Positions 19,530-31,446 of a stretch of 64,000 bases of DNA are shown here, piece after piece. A program made the translations under genes and the position numbers. The notes under the pieces are model-generated. The model was not told the origin of the DNA. It did no database searches and was given only the letters and a program-made list of their open reading frames with translations. The DNA is from Actinopolyspora mzabensis. GTDB lineage: Bacteria > Actinomycetota > Actinomycetes > Mycobacteriales > Pseudonocardiaceae. The stretch spans positions 1-64,000 of the forward strand of contig NZ_FNFM01000005.1 in the NCBI RefSeq assembly GCF_900101095.1, given 5' to 3'. Each line of letters begins with the position of its first letter. The stretch's first letter is position 1.

Positions 19530-19630
19530 GGCGGAACCCCTCGCACGGCTCTCGCCGCGGTTCCCCCGCCATCGGGTGGTCACTACACAACGTCGGGGCG
19601 TCCTCGCGAGAGCCGCACGGGAGAACCCGC
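19530..19630. repeat. R2 palindromic element, copy B
   Basis: The element runs from GGCGGAACCCCTCGCACGGC to GAGAACCCGC. GGCTCTCGC pairs with GCGAGAGCC; the inner stem is partly degraded here (CCCCCGCC opposite GTCGGGGC). The loop contains TCACTACAC. The 435-bp space 19498-19932 between the PH-domain gene and the DHOD-like gene holds this element and no recognisable gene. Confidence 0.75.
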
Positions 19631-19932
19631 GGCGGTGCCGATCGCGAGGATGGTGGAGTTCGGCGTGCGTGCCGATGCGTGGCACGCGGTCGCGCCTCGG
19701 GGAGGTCGCATCGCCGCCGGACGAAGTGCTTCCGGACGGAGTACTTCCGGAAAATGTCCGGTGTCGGAGCATCGCCAAGGGGATGCCACAGCGCCTGCGC
19801 GCCGCACGGCGTCTCTACGATTCGGGTGGGAATTACCTGTGCACCCACCGCGTGTGCCGCCGCTCGCCGATGCGCGAGAATGAGCACGGTGACATCGAAT
19901 CGGTCGCCGCGCACACGGTGAGGGGAGAGATC

Positions 19933-20958
19933 GTGAGCTTGGCTCAGGAGCGCAACCTGCGGTTGGTCCGTGCCGACGAGACGGCGGGGCCGCACGTCCG
20001 GCTCGGGGACATCCGACTCCGCAACCGGCTGGTGACCTCTTCGAGCATACTCGGCTACGGCGTGGCCAACTCCAAACTCATCCCCTACGGCATGAGCCCC
20101 GTCTCGCAGTTCGTGCCGCTGGACCGGTTCGGCGCCATAACCACCCGCACGGTCACCGTCGAACCCCGCGAGGGGCACTTCACCACCCGCGACGTCTGGC
20201 CGCTGCGGGAGCTGCCCGGCCTGCTGAAGCGCTACGGCAGGGCGCTGCAGCGGGTGGACGGCGGCTGGCTCAACGCCTTCGGCTGGTGCAACGTGGGTAT
20301 CGACTCCTACCTGCGGGACTACTACCCGCGCACTCGCGGGCAGAACACGATCATCTCGGTCGGGGGGTTCTCCACCGAGGAGTTCACCACGCTGGTGGAC
20401 AAGATCAACAATGCCGTTCCTGCGGGCGACATCGCGGCGGTGGAGTTCAACGTCTCCTGCCACAACGTCAACTTCGACTTCAACGCGATCATCGAATCCG
20501 TGCTCGCCGAGGCGGTGCCGCGCAGCAACCACCCGGTGATCCTCAAGCTCTCCCCGGACTACGACTACCTGCAGCACGCCCGGCTGGCCGCCCGGCACGG
20601 CGTGTCGGCGCTGACCGCCATCAACACCGTCAAAGGGCTGCGGCTGGATCCGGAGACCGGGAACCCGCTGCTGGCCAACGGTTTCGGCGGGCTCTCCGGG
20701 CGGGCGATCAAACCGATCGGACTGCGGGTGGTCTCCGAGTTGCGCGATGCCGGGGTGACCCTGCCGATCATCGCCACCGGCGGCATCCGCAACTTCGACG
20801 ACTGCCGGGAGTACTTCTGGGCCGGTGCCGACGCCGTGAGCCTCGGCAGCGCCGGTTGGTTCGCCAGCTATCCGGGCTACGCGCTGTCCCCGCTGTACGC
20901 GATGCGCATCAGGGCGCTGCTGCGGCGGATCGAGAACTACCGTCCCCCGAGGCGCTGA
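19933..20958 (+). CDS. Dihydroorotate dehydrogenase-like FMN protein
   Basis: A 341-residue TIM-barrel flavoprotein related to PyrD and dihydropyrimidine dehydrogenase. Visible motifs are IRLRNRLVTSSSILGYG near the N terminus, EFNVSCHNVNF (the family normally reads NxSCPN), ILKLSPDYDYL with the FMN-binding Lys, TAINTVKGLR, GGLSGRAIKPIGL and LPIIATGGIRNFDDC for phosphate binding. The Pro to His change and the neighbourhood, far from pyr genes, make an orthodox dihydroorotate role uncertain; another enoate- or dihydropyrimidine-type oxidation is possible. GTG 19933 is chosen because GGGGAGAG precedes it. Confidence 0.72.
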   Translation: MSLAQERNLRLVRADETAGPHVRLGDIRLRNRLVTSSSILGYGVANSKLIPYGMSPVSQFVPLDRFGAITTRTVTVEPREGHFTTRDVWPLRELPGLLKRYGRALQRVDGGWLNAFGWCNVGIDSYLRDYYPRTRGQNTIISVGGFSTEEFTTLVDKINNAVPAGDIAAVEFNVSCHNVNFDFNAIIESVLAEAVPRSNHPVILKLSPDYDYLQHARLAARHGVSALTAINTVKGLRLDPETGNPLLANGFGGLSGRAIKPIGLRVVSELRDAGVTLPIIATGGIRNFDDCREYFWAGADAVSLGSAGWFASYPGYALSPLYAMRIRALLRRIENYRPPRR

Positions 20959-21043
20959 GTTCCCGAGGGTCAGCAGAGTGCCGGGTAAGTCGGGTGTGGT
21001 CCTCCGCTGCGGGCACCGCAGCACGAGGTGCCTGCCCACCCCC

Positions 21044-21745
21044 TCAGAGCTCGATGTCGGTTCCGGACCACTTGTCGGCGTAGGTGATGTGTAGCTGGCT
21101 GTCCTCGCGAGGATCCTCGTGAAAGCGAAGCTCGTTGCACTGGTGCGCTTCGCCCGTCAGGGAGCGCATTCTGGGGCCTCTCGTCGCGAGTTCCAGGAAC
21201 CACGTGCTCAGCTCCCGGAACAGCGGTGCGTTTCCGGTGAGCAGCAGTGTTTCCGCGTGTACGTGCTGCCGCAGCGGGTTCTGGTCCATCCAGTGCTCCT
21301 CGAATGGAAGCACGTTCTCCTCGTCCGGAACATCACTCGCGGGAATTTCGGCCGTCTCCGGCCTGCCGTCGTCCAACCGGGCACGCACCTCCTTCCATCG
21401 CGAAGGGCGGAACTGCAGACCGCGATGCAGCAACAGCAGGTCCAGCTGCGGTTCGTCCGTAGCCAGCGGACAGCACCACTCGATGCATCGCGGGCAGCAC
21501 TGCGGCGTGACCGGCGTCGGCCTGCCCCGCAGCGGGAAGTGCACCAGCGATCGCGGTGATCGCGCTGCCAGCAGCCACGCCATGCCGATCCGGTGGGCGG
21601 CGCGGGCGTCGAGCCGCATGTCGAACTCACCTTCTCGGTTCCTGAAGTCCCGCAGCACCACGTTCGGCGGGGTGGGTCTGGGTCGGATCACCCGGTAGGA
21701 GTGCTTGCCGAGCCGCGCCCGGTGCACCGTGATCGGAAGTCGCAT
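21044..21745 (-). CDS. Uncharacterised protein with Cys-rich segment
   Basis: I do not recognise this 233-residue protein. It has no signal peptide or membrane segment. A compact cysteine cluster, CCPRCIEWCC near residue 80, could bind a metal. The N-terminal third is rich in Arg and the C-terminal half in acidic residues and His. Codon use matches the neighbouring backbone genes, so it looks like a real resident gene. ATG 21745 is chosen; an in-frame GTG at 21769 would add eight residues. It is convergent with the DHOD-like gene and divergent from uvrC. Confidence 0.6.
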   Translation of the reverse strand: MRLPITVHRARLGKHSYRVIRPRPTPPNVVLRDFRNREGEFDMRLDARAAHRIGMAWLLAARSPRSLVHFPLRGRPTPVTPQCCPRCIEWCCPLATDEPQLDLLLLHRGLQFRPSRWKEVRARLDDGRPETAEIPASDVPDEENVLPFEEHWMDQNPLRQHVHAETLLLTGNAPLFRELSTWFLELATRGPRMRSLTGEAHQCNELRFHEDPREDSQLHITYADKWSGTDIEL

Positions 21746-21840
21746 CCCGCGAATTCTTCTCCCGACCACGCGCCGTTGTCGCCCCGATTTTGGTGGGCGC
21801 TCCCTCGGCGGAACCTCTCGCGGCCTTCCGAAGCCCCGTC

Positions 21841-21858
21841 AATTTCCCAAGAAATCGC
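21841..21858. repeat. R1 inverted-repeat element (copy 2, variant)
   Basis: CAATTTC-CCAA-GAAATCG is a variant of the R1 core with one mismatched pair. A fragment of the R2 end (GGCGGAACCTCTCGC) lies about 30 bp to its left. Confidence 0.65.
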
Positions 21859-21891
21859 CGCGAGGGTGCGGCGGTGTGGCCGGGGTGGCGT

Positions 21892-21909
21892 CGATTTCCC
21901 GCGAAATCG
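21892..21909. repeat. R1 inverted-repeat element (copy 3)
   Basis: The core CGATTTC-CCGC-GAAATCG is flanked by GGCGT and CCGCGCC, which extend the stem. It lies 34 bp from copy 2 in the uvrC upstream gap. Confidence 0.75.
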
Positions 21910-21957
21910 CCGCGCCGAGGCCGTCGTCGGGAAGCGACCGTGCGGCGTGAGCAGCGC

Positions 21958-22068
21958 GGGTGTCCCCGGTGCGTCAGGCGGATGCATCGCGAGGCCGGGC
22001 CGCTCGCCGCGTAGGTCGCTACTCAAGAGCCGGCCCAACGCTCCCAAGGCGCCGACTCACGTACCGGC
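21958..22068. repeat. R3 repeat, copy B
   Basis: The inverted partner of 2040-2130. It begins with the head TCCCCGGTGCGT and shares the core GGTCGCTACTCAAGAGCC. With the R1 copies it occupies most of the 405-bp space between the divergent hypothetical gene and uvrC. Confidence 0.75.
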
Positions 22069-22138
22069 TAACCGGCCACGCCACACGAGTACCGCCGCGG
22101 ATTCCTACCGGCTTGGTCAAGAGGAGGGTAACTGCACG

Positions 22139-22151
22139 TAGGCTGGGGGCG
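22139..22151 (+). promoter_or_regulatory. Possible -10 element close to the uvrC start
   Basis: TAGGCT at 22139-22144 is a plausible actinobacterial -10 box six bases before GTG 22151. TTGGTC lies about 20 bp upstream of it, slightly too far for a good -35 box. The transcript would be leaderless. Confidence 0.3.
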
Positions 22152-24508
22152 TGGCCGATCCGTCCACCTACCGACCAGCTCCCGGCACCATCCCGGACTC
22201 CCCGGGTGTGTACCGCTTTCACGACGGCGAGGGCCGCGTGATCTACGTCGGCAAGGCGAAGAGCCTGCGCAGCAGGCTCTCCAACTACTTCGCCGACCTC
22301 TCCGCGCTGCATCCGCGCACCCGGCAGATGGTGACCACCGCCACCGGGGTGCACTGGACCGTGGTCAACACCGAGGTGGAGGCGCTGCAGCTGGAGTACT
22401 CCTGGATCAAGGAGTTCGATCCCCGCTTCAACGTCCGCTACCGCGACGACAAGTCCTACCCTGTGCTGGCGGTCACGCTGCACGAGGAGTTCCCCCGGCT
22501 GCACGTATACCGCGGTCCCCGGCGCAAGGGGGTGCGCTACTTCGGGCCCTACGCGCACGCCTGGGCCATCCGCGACACCCTGGACACGCTGCTGCGGGTG
22601 TTCCCGGCCCGCACCTGCTCCAACAACGTGTTCAAGCGCCACGCGCAGATGGGCAGGCCCTGCCTGCTCGGCTACATCGACAAGTGCTCGGCCCCCTGCG
22701 TGGGCAGGGTGGAGGCCGACGAACACCGCCGCATCGTGGACGAGTTCTGCGACTTCCTGTCCGGCCGCACCGACGCGATCACGCGTAGGCTGCGGGAGCG
22801 GATGGAGCAGGCCTCCGAGCAGCTGGACTTCGAGCGCGCCGCGAGACTGCGCGACGACCTGGAGGCGCTGCGCCGCGCCATGGAGAAGCAGGCCGTGGTG
22901 CTCGGGGACGGCACCGACGCCGACGTGGCGGCTTTCGCCGAGGACGAGCTCGCCGCCGCGGTGCAGGTGTTCCACGTGCGCGGCGGTCGGGTGCGGGGCC
23001 AGCGCGGCTGGGTCATCGACAAGGTGGAGCGCACCGAGACCGCCGAGCTGGTCGAACATTTCCTCACCCAGTTCTACGGCGAGCAGGCCGCGTTGGCCGA
23101 CCAGGCCGACGCGGGTGGCACCCCGGTGCCCCGCGAGGTGCTGGTGCCCGAACTGCCGGAGGACTCCGAGGCGGTGGCGCAGTGGCTCGGCAGGCTGCGT
23201 GGCAGCAAGGTCGGACTGCGCGTCCCGCAGCGGGGTGACAAGCGAACGCTGCTGGAGACGGTGCGCGCGAACGCGCAGGAGGCGTTCAAGCAGTACAAGC
23301 TGCGCAGGGCGGGGGACATCAACGCCCGCTCGGCTGCGCTGCAGGAGCTGCAGGACTCGCTCGGGCTGGACAGCGCGCCGCTGCGGATCGAGTGCGTGGA
23401 CGTCAGCCACGTGCAGGGCACTGATGTGGTCGCCTCGCTGGTCGTCTTCGAGGACGGGGTGGCCCGCAAGTCCGAATACCGTCGGTTCTCCGTGCGGGGC
23501 GGTGGTGAGGGCGGGGACACCGCTGCCATGGCCGAGGTGGTTCGGCGCAGGTTCAACCGGTATCTGCGCGAGACCGGCACCGAGCAGGGGCCCGGCGCCG
23601 CGGCGGAGGCGGTGGACGCGGGTCCTGTCGTGGACGCCGGCTCTCTTCCGGGCACCGGCTCGATCGAGACGAGCGACGGTGCCCAGGCCGGTCACGGCAC
23701 CGGGGAGAGCGAGAGCACGGGGGAGAGCGAGGAGCTCGATTCCACGGGGAACGAGCAGCCGCCGGGAGTGGATCCCGACACCGGTAAACCCCGCAAGTTC
23801 GCCTACCCGCCCAACCTGCTGGTGGTCGACGGTGGGGCGCCGCAGGCCAACGCCGCCGCCGACGAGCTGGCCGAGCTCGGTATCACCGATGTCGCCGTCA
23901 TCGGGCTGGCCAAACGCCTCGAGGAGGTGTGGTTGCCCGCCGAACCGGAACCACTCGTCCTCTCCAGAACCAGCGAGGCGCTCTACTTGCTGCAGCGGGT
24001 GCGGGACGAGGCGCACCGCTTCGCGATCGCCTACCACCGCAAGCAGCGCTCCAAGCGGATGACGGACTCCGAACTGGACGCCGTGCCGGGACTGGGGCAG
24101 GTCAAGAAGAAGGCGCTGCTCAAACACTTCGGGTCGCTGCGCAAGATCCGGGCTGCCACGATCGAGGAAATCAGCGCCGTACCGGGTTTCGGCAGGCGAA
24201 CGGCCGAGGCGGTGCACGGCGCGTTGTCCGGTGCGGCGGAGACCGGGGCCGCGTCGGATGCTGCCGCGTCGGACGCTGCGGAGTCGGACACGGCGGAAGC
24301 GGATGTAGCGGAATCGGATGCTGCGGGGGCCGAAACCGCGGAGGACGAAGCCACCGGAACCGCATTCGCGGGGAGGGTGGCCGAGTCGTCGGGAGCCGAC
24401 GACTCACAGGGACGGAACATTTCCAGCACCGTCACGGAACCGACGGGCGGCGTCCGGGACTCCGAAACGGGCACCGCGAGGGACGGCGACGGTACCGCAG
24501 GGGGTTGA
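22151..24508 (+). CDS. uvrC: Excinuclease ABC subunit C
   Basis: UvrC makes both incisions in nucleotide excision repair. The 785-residue protein, longer than the usual 600-650, has the GIY-YIG nuclease ([20 protein letters not shown], about residues 18-37), the UVR domain that binds UvrB (about 205-240), the RNase H-like 5' nuclease and the C-terminal double HhH ([18 protein letters not shown] and [10 protein letters not shown]). The extra length is an acidic, low-complexity insert before [13 protein letters not shown] (about residues 480-550) and a roughly 90-residue Ala/Asp/Glu tail with degenerate ASDAAE-like repeats after the HhH. rapZ begins three bases after the stop. Confidence 0.95.
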   Translation: MADPSTYRPAPGTIPDSPGVYRFHDGEGRVIYVGKAKSLRSRLSNYFADLSALHPRTRQMVTTATGVHWTVVNTEVEALQLEYSWIKEFDPRFNVRYRDDKSYPVLAVTLHEEFPRLHVYRGPRRKGVRYFGPYAHAWAIRDTLDTLLRVFPARTCSNNVFKRHAQMGRPCLLGYIDKCSAPCVGRVEADEHRRIVDEFCDFLSGRTDAITRRLRERMEQASEQLDFERAARLRDDLEALRRAMEKQAVVLGDGTDADVAAFAEDELAAAVQVFHVRGGRVRGQRGWVIDKVERTETAELVEHFLTQFYGEQAALADQADAGGTPVPREVLVPELPEDSEAVAQWLGRLRGSKVGLRVPQRGDKRTLLETVRANAQEAFKQYKLRRAGDINARSAALQELQDSLGLDSAPLRIECVDVSHVQGTDVVASLVVFEDGVARKSEYRRFSVRGGGEGGDTAAMAEVVRRRFNRYLRETGTEQGPGAAAEAVDAGPVVDAGSLPGTGSIETSDGAQAGHGTGESESTGESEELDSTGNEQPPGVDPDTGKPRKFAYPPNLLVVDGGAPQANAAADELAELGITDVAVIGLAKRLEEVWLPAEPEPLVLSRTSEALYLLQRVRDEAHRFAIAYHRKQRSKRMTDSELDAVPGLGQVKKKALLKHFGSLRKIRAATIEEISAVPGFGRRTAEAVHGALSGAAETGAASDAAASDAAESDTAEADVAESDAAGAETAEDEATGTAFAGRVAESSGADDSQGRNISSTVTEPTGGVRDSETGTARDGDGTAGG

Positions 24509-24511
24509 ACA

Positions 24512-25390
24512 GTGAGCGAAGAACAAGGCGGCATCGAAGTGGCGGTCGTCAGCGGCTTGTCCGGGGCGGGCCGCAGCACCGCCGCGAAGTGCCTGGAGGA
24601 TCTGGGCTGGTTCGTGGTGGACAACCTGCCACCCGAACTGATCTCGACCATGGTCGAACTCGGTGCGCGTTCCAGCGATGCCATAACCCGGGTGGCCGTG
24701 GTCATGGACGTCCGCAGCCGGGCGTTCACCGAGGATCTCGGTTCGGTGATCAAGGATCTCGACGCGCGGGGCTACAAGCCGAAAGTGCTGTTCCTGGAAG
24801 CCACCGACGAGGTGCTGGTCCGCCGGTTCGAACAGGTCCGGCGCGGTCATCCGCTGCAGGGCCAGGGTCGACTCGCCGACGGCATAGCCGCCGAGCGTTC
24901 GCTGCTGTCCAAGCTCCGTGCCGAGGCCGATCTCGTGCTGGACACCACGGGGTTGTCGGTGCACCAGCTGCGGACCAAGATCGAGGACGCGTTCGGCACC
25001 GAGGCGGGGACCAGAACGCAGGTGACCGTGCTGTCCTTCGGCTACAAGTACGGCCTGCCGATGGACGCCGATCTGGTCATGGACTGCCGGTTCCTGCCCA
25101 ACCCGTTCTGGATACCGGAGTTGCGCGAGTTCAACGGCAACGACGACGAGGTGCGCAACTACGTGCTGGGGCAGGAGGGGGCAGAGGAGTTCCTCGACAA
25201 CTACCAGCGGTTGTTGCGGTTGGTGGGGACCGGCTATCAGCGCGAGGGCAAGCGCTACCTGACGCTGGCGATGGGCTGCACCGGCGGCAAGCATCGCAGC
25301 GTGGTGCTCACCGAGGAGCTGGCGCGACGACTTTCCGACGACGACGGGATGACCGTCAAGACGGTGCACCGCGATCTGGGACGCGAGTGA
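24512..25390 (+). CDS. rapZ: RapZ-family nucleotide-binding protein
   Basis: A P-loop protein of 292 residues. In Gammaproteobacteria RapZ controls GlmS synthesis through small RNAs; in actinobacteria the role is unclear, but the gene is conserved next to yvcK and whiA. The Walker A is GLSGAGRST, with Arg where most P-loops have Lys, a form also found in other actinobacterial members. VVDNLPPELI, FGYKYGLPMDADLVMDCRFLPNP and MGCTGGKHRSV are family signatures. GTG 24512 follows uvrC at once. Confidence 0.93.
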   Translation: MSEEQGGIEVAVVSGLSGAGRSTAAKCLEDLGWFVVDNLPPELISTMVELGARSSDAITRVAVVMDVRSRAFTEDLGSVIKDLDARGYKPKVLFLEATDEVLVRRFEQVRRGHPLQGQGRLADGIAAERSLLSKLRAEADLVLDTTGLSVHQLRTKIEDAFGTEAGTRTQVTVLSFGYKYGLPMDADLVMDCRFLPNPFWIPELREFNGNDDEVRNYVLGQEGAEEFLDNYQRLLRLVGTGYQREGKRYLTLAMGCTGGKHRSVVLTEELARRLSDDDGMTVKTVHRDLGRE

Positions 25391-25419
25391 GCGTTCCACA
25401 GCGGTCGCTTCCCGGTGGC

Positions 25420-25464
25420 CCGGTTCGTTCGGGCCCGGTTCGTTCGGGGCCGGTTCGTTCGGGG
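25420..25464 (+). repeat. Tandem 15-bp repeats before yvcK
   Basis: CCGGTTCGTTCGGG occurs three times head to tail (starting at 25420, 25435 and 25450) in the 255-bp space between rapZ and yvcK. The spacer is otherwise featureless. Confidence 0.7.
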
Positions 25465-25645
25465 CCGGGGAGGTCGCGGGGCTCATCAAGTCCCGGGCGA
25501 TGCGCACGTCACACCTCGCTGCCTCGTGTTTCGTTGTCTCGTGTGTCGCCCGATCGTGACCCGCGGTCAAGTGCTCGGCGCGGCACGCGAACCCGGCCCG
25601 CTACCGGGTTCTCGGTCGGTCCGCTCGAGGGTGGAAGGGAGCAGC

Positions 25646-26644
25646 GTGGAGACCAGTGATACGACCACGCGGCCGGATCGGCCGCGAGCCGTCGCCCTCG
25701 GAGGTGGACGGGGCTTACAGGTGAGTCTGGCCGCGTTGCGGCGGATAACCACCGACATCACGGCCGTGGTGACCGTCGCCGACGACGGTGGTTCCTCGGG
25801 GAGGTTGCGTCGCGAGCTCGGCATGCTGCCGCCGGGTGATCTCCGCAAGGCGCTGTCGGCGTTGGCGGCCGACTCCGGGACGGGCCACACCTGGGCGCGG
25901 CTGTTCGAGCACCGCTTCGGTGGCAACGGTGCCCTGGCGGGCCACGCGGTCGGTAATCTGCTGTTCGCGGGGCTGCTGGACGTGCTGGGTGATCCGATAG
26001 CCGTGCTGGACGAGGCGTGCCGGTTGCTGGAGGTGCGGGGGCGCGTGCTGCCGATGTCCGCGGAGCCGTTGGACATGGAGGCCGACGTCACCGGGCTGGA
26101 CGAGGATCCCGCCGCGGTGCGCACGATCCGGGGGCAGGTGGCCATCGCCAGCACGCCGGGCCGGGTGCGACGGGTGCGGCTCAACGCGGTCGACGGGCAG
26201 CGGCACGAGCCGCGTGCGGCTCCCGAGGCGGTGCAGGCGGTGCTGGACGCCGACGTGGTGCTGCTGGGGCCCGGTTCCTGGTTCACCAGCGTGCTGCCGC
26301 ATCTGCTGGTGCCCGAGCTGCGCGACGCCTTGGTCAACACTTCTGCTCAGCGGATCGTGGTACTCAATCTTGTCCCGCAACCGGGTGAAACAGCGGACTT
26401 CTCACCGGAACAACATCTGGACGTGATCTCCGAACACGAGCCAAAACTGCGGGTAGACGCGGTATTGGCCGATTCCGAAGCGGTACCGACGCCCGATCGG
26501 CTTCGTGCTGCGGCAACCGGACTTGGTGCGCAGACTTTGCTTGATCGAGTCGCTGCCGCACCCGGTTCGGCGAAGCACGAACCGGATGCTCTCGCGGCGA
26601 GTCTGACAGCCGCACTGGAGAGGAGGACGGACCGGTGGCTATGA
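25646..26644 (+). CDS. yvcK: YvcK-family (gluconeogenesis factor) protein
   Basis: YvcK/CuvA proteins bind UDP-sugars and influence carbon flux and cell-wall growth. The 332-residue protein shows [56 protein letters not shown] and [19 protein letters not shown] 25646 is supported by GGAAGGGAG upstream. The last 100 codons (from about 26340) use third positions less biased to G/C than the rest. The gene overlaps whiA by ten bases; the cluster rapZ-yvcK-whiA is ancient and conserved. Confidence 0.93.
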   Translation: METSDTTTRPDRPRAVALGGGRGLQVSLAALRRITTDITAVVTVADDGGSSGRLRRELGMLPPGDLRKALSALAADSGTGHTWARLFEHRFGGNGALAGHAVGNLLFAGLLDVLGDPIAVLDEACRLLEVRGRVLPMSAEPLDMEADVTGLDEDPAAVRTIRGQVAIASTPGRVRRVRLNAVDGQRHEPRAAPEAVQAVLDADVVLLGPGSWFTSVLPHLLVPELRDALVNTSAQRIVVLNLVPQPGETADFSPEQHLDVISEHEPKLRVDAVLADSEAVPTPDRLRAAATGLGAQTLLDRVAAAPGSAKHEPDALAASLTAALERRTDRWL

Positions 26645-27651
26645 CCGCGGCGGTCAAAGACGAACTGAGCAGGTTGCCGACGACCAAGGCGTGCTGCCGC
26701 AGAGCCGAGGTGTCCTCGCTGCTGCGTTTCGCGGGCGGGTTGCACCTCGTCGGCGGGCGTGTGGTGGTGGAGGCCGAACTCGACTCCGGTTCCACCGCGC
26801 GCAGGTTGCGGCGCGAGTTGCACGAGCTCTACGGCTACCACTCCGACGTGCACGTGATCACCTCCGGCGGACTCCGCAAGGGAACCCGCTACGTGGTGCG
26901 AGTCGTACGCGACGGGGAAGGCCTGGCCCGGCAGACCGGATTGCTCGATCCGCGCGGCCGTCCGGTGCGGGGACTGCCCTCGCACGTGGTCTCGGGCGGG
27001 GTGTGCGACGCGGAGTCCGCCTGGCGGGGAGCGTTCCTGGCGCACGGCTCGCTGACCGAGCCCGGCCGCTCCTCGGCGATGGAGGTCACCTGCCCCGGCC
27101 CGGAGGCCGCGCTGGCGCTGGTCGGGGCGGCTCGTCGCCTCGAGGTTCAGGCACGTTCCCGCGAGGTGCGCGGCACCGATCGGGTCGTGGTCCGCGACGG
27201 CGACGCCATCGGGGCGCTGCTTACCCGGCTCGGCGCGCACAACAGCGTGATGACCTGGGAGGAGCGTCGAGTGCGCCGCGAGGTGCGCGCCACGGCCAAC
27301 CGACTGGCCAATTTCGACGACGCCAACCTGCGGCGTTCCGCGCGTGCCGCCGTGGCATCCGCCGCGCGGGTGGAACGCGGGCTGGAGCTGCTCGGCAGCT
27401 CCGTCCCGGAACACCTGATGGTGGCGGGCAGGCTCCGGCTGGCGCACCGGCAGGCCTCGCTGGAGGAGCTCGGTCAGCTCGCCGACCCGCCGATGACCAA
27501 GGACGCCGTGGCCGGTCGGATCCGGCGGTTGCTGGCGATGGCCGACAAACGGGCCAGGGAGTTGAACCTGCCCGACACCGAGTCGGCGGTCACCACCGAA
27601 CTGCTCGAGTCCGGTGTGGACGGAATGCTCCGCGAGGAACAGCACGACTGA
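26635..27651 (+). CDS. whiA: WhiA sporulation/cell-division transcription regulator
   Basis: WhiA binds DNA and, with WhiB, switches on sporulation and cell-division genes in actinomycetes. The 338-residue protein has the LAGLIDADG-like domain (about residues 1-190, with [17 protein letters not shown] and [13 protein letters not shown]) and a C-terminal helix-turn-helix ([20 protein letters not shown], about residues 280-300). GTG 26635 gives the typical [14 protein letters not shown] start. It is translationally coupled to yvcK. The presence of WhiA suits a filamentous actinomycete, though the gene also occurs in non-sporulating species. Confidence 0.95.
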   Translation: MAMTAAVKDELSRLPTTKACCRRAEVSSLLRFAGGLHLVGGRVVVEAELDSGSTARRLRRELHELYGYHSDVHVITSGGLRKGTRYVVRVVRDGEGLARQTGLLDPRGRPVRGLPSHVVSGGVCDAESAWRGAFLAHGSLTEPGRSSAMEVTCPGPEAALALVGAARRLEVQARSREVRGTDRVVVRDGDAIGALLTRLGAHNSVMTWEERRVRREVRATANRLANFDDANLRRSARAAVASAARVERGLELLGSSVPEHLMVAGRLRLAHRQASLEELGQLADPPMTKDAVAGRIRRLLAMADKRARELNLPDTESAVTTELLESGVDGMLREEQHD

Positions 27652-29296
<1,645 letters not shown>

Positions 29297-29303
29297 TCTC
29301 CAT

Positions 29304-29333
29304 CGGCCCCCGGGCGACCCCGCCCGGGGGCCG
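29304..29333. terminator. Perfect 12-bp hairpin between gap and pgk
   Basis: CGGCCCCCGGGC at 29304-29315 pairs exactly with GCCCGGGGGCCG at 29322-29333. It may partly terminate gap transcripts, or protect their 3' ends so that gap mRNA exceeds pgk-tpiA mRNA. Confidence 0.7.
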
Positions 29334-29343
29334 AATCGTCCCA

Positions 29344-29374
29344 TCACCCCTTGTGATCCCTCACCCCTTGTGAT
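29344..29374 (+). repeat. Two tandem TCACCCCTTGTGAT units before pgk
   Basis: TCACCCCTTGTGAT occurs at 29344 and at 29361. Each unit is itself an inverted repeat (TCAC...GTGA). They lie between the hairpin and the pgk SD and could be regulator sites for a pgk promoter. Confidence 0.55.
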
Positions 29375-29394
29375 TCAGGCGAGGAGCTGCAGGC

Positions 29395-30597
29395 TTGAAG
29401 AATCTCGACGACTTGCTCGGCGAGGGGGTTCGGGGCAGGTACGTCCTGGTGCGTGCCGACCTGAACGTCCCGCTGGACGGCGAAACCATTACAGACGACG
29501 GTCGGGTCCGGGCCGCCCTGCCGACGATCGAGAAGTTGACCGGCGCGGGCGCCCGCGTGGTGCTCACCGCGCATCTCGGCAGGCCGGACGGCGCCCCGGA
29601 CGAGCGCTACACCCTCTCCCCGGTGGCGCGCAGGCTCGGTGAGCTGCTTGGCTCCGAGGTCGCGCTGGCCGAGGACGTGGTCGGCAGCTCGGCGCAGCAG
29701 GTGGTCGACGGACTGGCCGACGGCGGGGTCGCGGTACTGCAGAACGTGCGCTTCGACCCGCGCGAGACCAGCAAGGACGACGCCGAACGCGGGCAGCTCG
29801 CCGACGCCCTGGTCGAACTGGTCGGAACCGGTGCCGCCTTCGTCTCGGACGGTTTCGGAGTGGTGCACCGCAAGCAGGCATCGGTCTACGACCTCGCCAC
29901 CAGGCTGCCCGCCTACGCCGGTGGGCTGGTGCTCAGCGAGGTCGATGTGCTGCGCACTCTGACCGGTGACCCGCGCAGGCCCTACGTGGTGCTGCTCGGC
30001 GGCTCCAAGGTCTCCGACAAGCTCGGCGTCATCAACGCACTGCTGCCCAAGGTGGACCGGCTGGTCATCGGCGGGGGCATGGCCTACACCTTCCTCGCCG
30101 CCATGGGCCACTCGGTGGGCGATTCGCTGCTGCAGCAGGACCAGATCGCCACGACGAAGCAGCTGCTCGACGAGCACGGTGACAAGCTGGTGCTGCCGGT
30201 AGACGTCGTGGCCGCCGACCGGTTCGCCGCCGACGCGAACACGCAGGTCGTGCCGTCCGACTCGATCCCGCAGGGCTGGCAGGGCCTGGACATCGGCCCG
30301 CGTACCGTGGAGCGCTACGCCGAGATCCTCGGTTCGGCCGCCACGGTGTTCTGGAACGGTCCCGCCGGTGTGTTCGAGTTCCCCGCCTTCGCCGAGGGCA
30401 CCAGGGGCGTCGCGCGAGCCGTCGCCGAATCCGACTCGTTCAGCGTCGTGGGCGGTGGTGACTCCGCCGCCGCGGTGCGCACGCTCGGACTGGACGAGCA
30501 GCGGTTCTCGCACATCTCCACCGGTGGTGGGGCTTCGCTGGAGTTCCTGGAGGGCAAGGACCTGCCGGGAGTGGCCGTACTGGAGGGTCGGGCATGA
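29395..30597 (+). CDS. pgk: Phosphoglycerate kinase
   Basis: Transfers phosphate from 1,3-bisphosphoglycerate to ADP. The 400-residue protein has [13 protein letters not shown] near the start, [44 protein letters not shown] and the hinge-region [13 protein letters not shown] with the C-terminal [17 protein letters not shown] 29395 is the start (GAGGAG nine bases upstream), consistent with the usual MKxLDDL opening. It overlaps tpiA by four bases. Confidence 0.97.
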   Translation: MKNLDDLLGEGVRGRYVLVRADLNVPLDGETITDDGRVRAALPTIEKLTGAGARVVLTAHLGRPDGAPDERYTLSPVARRLGELLGSEVALAEDVVGSSAQQVVDGLADGGVAVLQNVRFDPRETSKDDAERGQLADALVELVGTGAAFVSDGFGVVHRKQASVYDLATRLPAYAGGLVLSEVDVLRTLTGDPRRPYVVLLGGSKVSDKLGVINALLPKVDRLVIGGGMAYTFLAAMGHSVGDSLLQQDQIATTKQLLDEHGDKLVLPVDVVAADRFAADANTQVVPSDSIPQGWQGLDIGPRTVERYAEILGSAATVFWNGPAGVFEFPAFAEGTRGVARAVAESDSFSVVGGGDSAAAVRTLGLDEQRFSHISTGGGASLEFLEGKDLPGVAVLEGRA

Positions 30598-31385
30598 GCA
30601 AGTCCAGGCAGCCGCTGCTGGCGGGCAACTGGAAGATGAACCTCAACCACCTCGAGGCGATCGCGCTGGTGCAGAAGATCGCCTTCGCCCTGCCGGAGAA
30701 GTACTTCGACAAGGTCGAGGTGGCCGTGATCCCGCCGTTCACCGATCTGCGCAGCGTGCAGACGCTGATCGACGGCGACAAGCTGCTGCTGCGGCACGGC
30801 GCACAGGACGTCTCGCAGCACGACTCCGGTGCCTACACCGGTGACGTGTCGGCCCCCATGCTGGCCAAGCTCGGTTGCGACTACGTCGTCGTCGGCCACT
30901 CGGAGCGCCGCGAGCACCACGGCGAGACCGACGAACTGATCAATCGCAAGGTCCGCGCCGTCCTCAAGCACGAGATGTCGCCGATCCTGTGCGTCGGTGA
31001 GGGCTCGGACGTGCGGGAGGCGGGCGACCACGTCTCGTACTGCACGAACCAGCTCATCGAGGGGCTCAAGGGGCTCAAGCAGGAGCAGGTGCGGCGCGCG
31101 GTGATCGCCTACGAGCCGGTCTGGGCGATCGGCACCGGCAAGGTGGCCACCGCCGAGGACGCCCAGGAGGTCTGCGGGGCGCTGCGGGCCGCGCTGACCG
31201 AGAAGTACGGCGCCGAGATCGCCGAGGAGGTGCGCGTGCTCTACGGCGGTTCGGTCAAGTCCAGCAACATCGCCGACCTGGTCGGCCGGGACGACGTGGA
31301 CGGCGCGCTGGTCGGCGGTGCCAGCCTCAACGGTGACGAGTTCGCCAAGATGAGCGCGCTGGCCGCGGGCGGACCGCTACCCTGA
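30594..31385 (+). CDS. tpiA: Triosephosphate isomerase
   Basis: Interconverts dihydroxyacetone phosphate and glyceraldehyde-3-phosphate. The 263-residue protein has GNWKMNLNH with catalytic Asn and Lys, [13 protein letters not shown] with the electrophilic His, the active-site [15 protein letters not shown] with catalytic Glu, and the phosphate-binding [10 protein letters not shown] and [12 protein letters not shown] 30594 overlaps pgk. The R1 hairpin at 31447 follows the gene. Confidence 0.97.
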   Translation: MSKSRQPLLAGNWKMNLNHLEAIALVQKIAFALPEKYFDKVEVAVIPPFTDLRSVQTLIDGDKLLLRHGAQDVSQHDSGAYTGDVSAPMLAKLGCDYVVVGHSERREHHGETDELINRKVRAVLKHEMSPILCVGEGSDVREAGDHVSYCTNQLIEGLKGLKQEQVRRAVIAYEPVWAIGTGKVATAEDAQEVCGALRAALTEKYGAEIAEEVRVLYGGSVKSSNIADLVGRDDVDGALVGGASLNGDEFAKMSALAAGGPLP

Positions 31386-31446
31386 CCCCGTTCCCGGCCG
31401 CTTCCGGGAGTCAGGCGCGAAGTACCGGGGTTACCGGGCGGCGCGG

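Noticed and set aside
22019-24217. 732-codon minus-strand frame opposite uvrC
   Set aside because: The frame is open only because of high GC in the third position of uvrC; there is no SD, no domain and no sensible start.
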